From NCBI RefSeq assembly GCF_002127535.1, contig NZ_MUBJ01000008.1, positions 62,001-126,000 of the forward strand: a stretch of DNA of 64,000 nucleotides, given 5' to 3'. The notes beneath the pieces were generated by a model, which was not told the DNA's origin, did not search any database, and saw nothing but the letters and a program-made list of their open reading frames with translations. This document shows positions 61,395-64,000 of this stretch, in pieces (the stretch's first letter is position 1; each line of letters starts with the position of its first letter). Source of the stretch: Xenorhabdus vietnamensis. Lineage in GTDB: Bacteria; Pseudomonadota; Gammaproteobacteria; Enterobacterales; Enterobacteriaceae. A program made the translations under genes and the position numbers.

Positions 61395-62252
61395 ATGGCT
61401 TGGGCATTACTTGCCGCTTCATTGGCTCTTTTAGATAGTCGCCAGAAAATTGCTTTTTTCATCGCACTCTTCGCTATCATTGCTGGGATCAGCACTAACA
61501 TACTTACCTACCCTGCTATAATCACGCTGACAGTGATGACTCTATTAGGTGTGGTACACGTTTATTGTAAAAAAAATAGTGATTGTAAAAAAAACAGCAA
61601 AAAATATTTCGCCTTCAAAATCATTATCGAGTTGCTATTGCTCGTCGGTGGTATTTTGCTGTTTATGCATTACATCCCAGGATTTCATAATCTTAAATAT
61701 CTGGATAAAGTACAGGTTGGCCCGCTAAGCGCACCTTTTTCAATGTATTTCAATTTTGACAAAGCGCTGCTGCCATTCATCCTAATATTCTGTATGCCTA
61801 CTTTGTTCACCCGAAAGCCTGTGGTTGAAGCACCTCCTCATGGCTGGGCATTGTTGATTGCAGCCATTCCGGCATTATTAGGGCTTGCAACAGCATTGGG
61901 CGGATTATCCGTTGAACTTCATTTACCTAATTGGTTTCCTGCTTTTGTCATCGCGAATATCTTCTTTGTCTCTTTAGCTGAAGAAGCACTGTTTCGTGGC
62001 TATATACAGCAGAAGTTAAGTCAATGGATGAATCCTTACTTAGCCCTTGTTATCACCTCACTGATTTTTGGTGGCGCCCATTTTGCTGGTGGCAGTTTGC
62101 TGATGATTTTCGCTACACTGGCAGGATTAATTTATGGCCTGACATGGATGTGGAGTGGTCGTTTATGGGTGGCTGTTGCTTTCCATTTTTCACTCAACCT
62201 GATGCACCTACTGTTTCTCACCTATCCAATAAAATTGGTAGTCATGCACTAA
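61395..62252 (+). CDS. CPBP-family intramembrane metalloprotease
   Basis: 285 aa, about eight membrane segments. The CPBP (Abi) motifs are in order: motif 1 AEEALFRGYIQ (EExxxR), motif 2 FGGAHF, motif 3 HFSLNL. Related to type II CAAX prenyl endopeptidases; in bacteria often linked to peptide processing or bacteriocin self-immunity, but without evidence here. ATG 61395 with GGGA 6 nt upstream is preferred to the TTG at 61365. It occupies the place between modF and gpmA where E. coli has the gal operon. Confidence 0.87.
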   Translation: MAWALLAASLALLDSRQKIAFFIALFAIIAGISTNILTYPAIITLTVMTLLGVVHVYCKKNSDCKKNSKKYFAFKIIIELLLLVGGILLFMHYIPGFHNLKYLDKVQVGPLSAPFSMYFNFDKALLPFILIFCMPTLFTRKPVVEAPPHGWALLIAAIPALLGLATALGGLSVELHLPNWFPAFVIANIFFVSLAEEALFRGYIQQKLSQWMNPYLALVITSLIFGGAHFAGGSLLMIFATLAGLIYGLTWMWSGRLWVAVAFHFSLNLMHLLFLTYPIKLVVMH

Positions 62253-62264
62253 ACTGAATCCCAC

Positions 62265-62311
62265 TTGATCTGAATTGTCGCCTTCCATCACCAGGATACA
62301 GTTCAGATCAA
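62265..62311 (+). terminator. Hairpin after CPBP gene
   Basis: 14-bp arms TTGATCTGAATTGT and ACAGTTCAGATCAA with one mismatch and a 19-nt loop, 12 nt after the stop. No U-tract. Confidence 0.45.
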
Positions 62312-62402
62312 ACGCTGCCTTCTATCTCCTTCCCCCAATTAAATATACATCGATGCAATTGTCACCAAACATGATTTAAAACAGAAGATACGAGACTATT
62401 GT

Positions 62403-62432
62403 TTGCCGTTTTGGTCTATCGCGCCATATAAT
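62403..62432 (+). promoter_or_regulatory. gpmA promoter
   Basis: TTGCCG (62403-62408), 18-bp spacer, TATAAT (62427-62432), 54 nt before the gpmA ATG. A good sigma-70 match. Confidence 0.7.
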
Positions 62433-62486
62433 GCCCGCAGCGATTTTTTCATTTCGTATTAAAAAGTACTGATAGGAGTTTAAGCT

Positions 62487-63239
62487 ATGGCTGTAACTAA
62501 ACTGGTTCTTGTAAGGCACGGAGAAAGCGAGTGGAACAAAGAGAACCGTTTTACTGGCTGGACTGACGTTGAATTGTCCGATAAAGGCCGCTCTGAAGCA
62601 CAACAAGCTGGTCAACTGCTGAAAGAACAAGGCTTCACTTTTGATTTCGCCTACACTTCCGTTTTAAAACGTGCCATTCACACTTTGTGGAACATTCTGG
62701 ATCAGGTTGATCAGCAATGGCTTCCAGTTGAAAAAAGCTGGAAACTGAATGAACGTCACTACGGCGCATTGCAAGGTCTGGACAAATCAGAAACCGCAGC
62801 TAAATATGGTGATGATCAAGTCAAATTGTGGCGTCGTGGTTTCGCGATTACTCCTCCTGATTTGACTAAAGATGATGAACGTTACCCAGGTCACGATCCT
62901 CGTTACGCAAATCTGAAACCAGAAGAACTCCCAGTAACTGAAAGCCTTGCAACAACTATTGAGCGTGTTATTCCTTATTGGGAAGAAGTAATCAAACCAC
63001 GCGTAGAAAAAGGTGAAAAAATCATCATTGCTGCTCACGGTAACTCTCTGCGTGCATTGGTGAAATATCTGGATAATATGAGCGAAGAAGCCATTCTTGA
63101 GCTGAATATTCCAACTGCTGTACCACTGGTTTATGAGTTTGATGAGAATATGAAACCCATCAAACACTATTACCTAGGCAACGCTGATGAAATCGCGGCA
63201 AAAGCAGCGGCAGTTGCAAATCAAGGTAAAGCGAAGTAA
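62487..63239 (+). CDS. gpmA: 2,3-bisphosphoglycerate-dependent phosphoglycerate mutase
   Basis: Interconverts 3- and 2-phosphoglycerate in glycolysis. 250 aa, E. coli length. Catalytic histidine in [10 protein letters not shown], the [15 protein letters not shown] loop, and the second His in [21 protein letters not shown] lies 8 nt before the ATG. Next to aroG as in E. coli. Confidence 0.97.
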   Translation: MAVTKLVLVRHGESEWNKENRFTGWTDVELSDKGRSEAQQAGQLLKEQGFTFDFAYTSVLKRAIHTLWNILDQVDQQWLPVEKSWKLNERHYGALQGLDKSETAAKYGDDQVKLWRRGFAITPPDLTKDDERYPGHDPRYANLKPEELPVTESLATTIERVIPYWEEVIKPRVEKGEKIIIAAHGNSLRALVKYLDNMSEEAILELNIPTAVPLVYEFDENMKPIKHYYLGNADEIAAKAAAVANQGKAK

Positions 63240-63266
63240 TCCTCAAGGATCACGCAGAAAGAATGT

Positions 63267-63294
63267 AAAAAAGCCGGACTGATTTCCGGCTTTT
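63267..63294. terminator. Bidirectional terminator between gpmA and aroG
   Basis: AAAAGCCGGA-CTGATT-TCCGGCTTTT, providing U-tracts in both directions between convergent genes. Confidence 0.9.
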
Positions 63295-63315
63295 GCATAA
63301 CATTTTTACAACAAA

Positions 63316-64000
63316 TTAGCTTCTGCGGTTCTTGATAGCCTGAGACAACTGACGCAGCAATATTTCTGTATCTTCCCAACCAATACAAGCATCTGTCACA
63401 CTCTGACCATAAACCAAAGGCTCACCACTCTCCAAACTTTGATTCCCTTCAACTAAGTGGCTTTCAACCATAACACCAATGATTGTATTTTCGCCGTCTG
63501 CAATCTGACCACAGACATCTACACATACATTCATTTGTCTTTTGAACTGCTTCGCACTATTTGCATGACTGAAATCAATCATCACGCGAGGAGCCAAACC
63601 AGCTTTCCCCAGCTCTTCTTTAACCGCACTGACATGACTGGCGCTATAATTAGGCTCTTTGCCACCACGCAGAATAATATGGCAATCGTGGTTACCTGTC
63701 GTATTAACAATCGCAGAATGACCCCATTTCGTGACAGACAAAAAACAGTGTGATGAGCTGGCAGAATTGATAGCATCAATAGCGACTTTAATTGTTCCAT
63801 CCGTGCCATTTTTGAAACCAACCGGACAAGACAGCCCTGATGCCAATTCACGGTGAACCTGAGATTCTGTTGTACGTGCTCCTATCGCGCCCCAGCTCAT
63901 GAGATCTGCCAAATATTGAGGGGTAATCATATCAAGGAACTCACCTGCCGCAGGTAGCCCCATATTATTAATATCAAGCAATAGATTACGGGCAGTACGT
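63316..64000 (-). CDS. aroG: DAHP synthase, Phe-sensitive type, 5' end outside window
   Basis: First enzyme of the shikimate pathway, joining phosphoenolpyruvate and erythrose 4-phosphate. The C-terminal 228 or so residues are present; the frame stays open to the window edge. Conserved blocks are MSWGAIGARTTESQVHRELA, GFKNGTDGTIKVA, RGGKEPNYS, MIDFSHANS and ACIGWEDTE. The overall match and the gpmA neighbour favour AroG over AroF or AroH. Confidence 0.95.
   Translation of the reverse strand, partial: RTARNLLLDINNMGLPAAGEFLDMITPQYLADLMSWGAIGARTTESQVHRELASGLSCPVGFKNGTDGTIKVAIDAINSASSSHCFLSVTKWGHSAIVNTTGNHDCHIILRGGKEPNYSASHVSAVKEELGKAGLAPRVMIDFSHANSAKQFKRQMNVCVDVCGQIADGENTIIGVMVESHLVEGNQSLESGEPLVYGQSVTDACIGWEDTEILLRQLSQAIKNRRS

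Overview
The window looks like chromosomal DNA from a moderately AT-rich enterobacterium. Protein sequences are close to Escherichia coli orthologues throughout, but the AT-rich intergenic DNA, the palindromic repeats ending in TATACCC/GGGTATA, the loss of some E. coli genes and the accessory genes point to Morganellaceae, most likely Xenorhabdus or Photorhabdus. This genus-level guess is inference. No rRNA, tRNA, IS element, prophage or CRISPR array was seen.

Layout. 1-13.2 kb: the 3' end of metG, then yohJ-yohK, cdd, maeA, sanA, folE-yeiB, a YbfB/YjiJ-type transporter and moeA-moeB. 13.3-25.7 kb: ybiT, a lineage-specific stretch (Gfo/Idh/MocA oxidoreductase, a BCS1-like AAA ATPase), a LOG-GNAT pair, rhtA, a truncated dps, a PhnA-domain protein, a small secreted Cys protein, dinG, sseA and a GlsB/YeaQ protein. 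26-34.7 kb: dusC-rhlE divergent from cecR-ybhG-ybhF-ybhS-ybhR. 35.3-36.8 kb: an accessory module made of a Sec-exported DUF4329 protein and two tandem candidate immunity genes, the second frameshifted. 36.9-49.2 kb: ybhL, moaE-D-C-A, yvcK, uvrB, bioD-C-F-B and divergent bioA. 49.5-54 kb: a VapA-like beta-rich protein, a VOC protein, pgl, ybhA, a decayed P-loop gene and a Nudix hydrolase. 54-64 kb: modC-B-A, an MFS transporter, acrZ, modE, modF, a CPBP protein, gpmA and the 3' part of aroG.

Much of 13-64 kb keeps the gene order of the E. coli 17-19 minute region (aroG, gpmA, modFE, acrZ, modABC, ybhA, pgl, bio, uvrB, yvcK, moa, ybhL, ybhRSFG, cecR, rhlE, dinG, dps, rhtA, ybiT, moeBA). The left 10 kb resembles the 47-48 minute region. 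The accessory genes sit at the breaks in this order.

Functionally the window is rich in molybdenum metabolism. ModABC imports molybdate, ModE senses it, MoaA/C/D/E with MoeA/MoeB make molybdenum cofactor, and ModF is an associated ATPase. ModE operators are visible at modA and moaA, and a Moco riboswitch lies in the moaA leader. Other readable control sites are the biotin operator between bioA and bioB, a LexA box in the uvrB promoter, inverted DnaA boxes upstream of uvrB, and a two-site CRP architecture at cdd.
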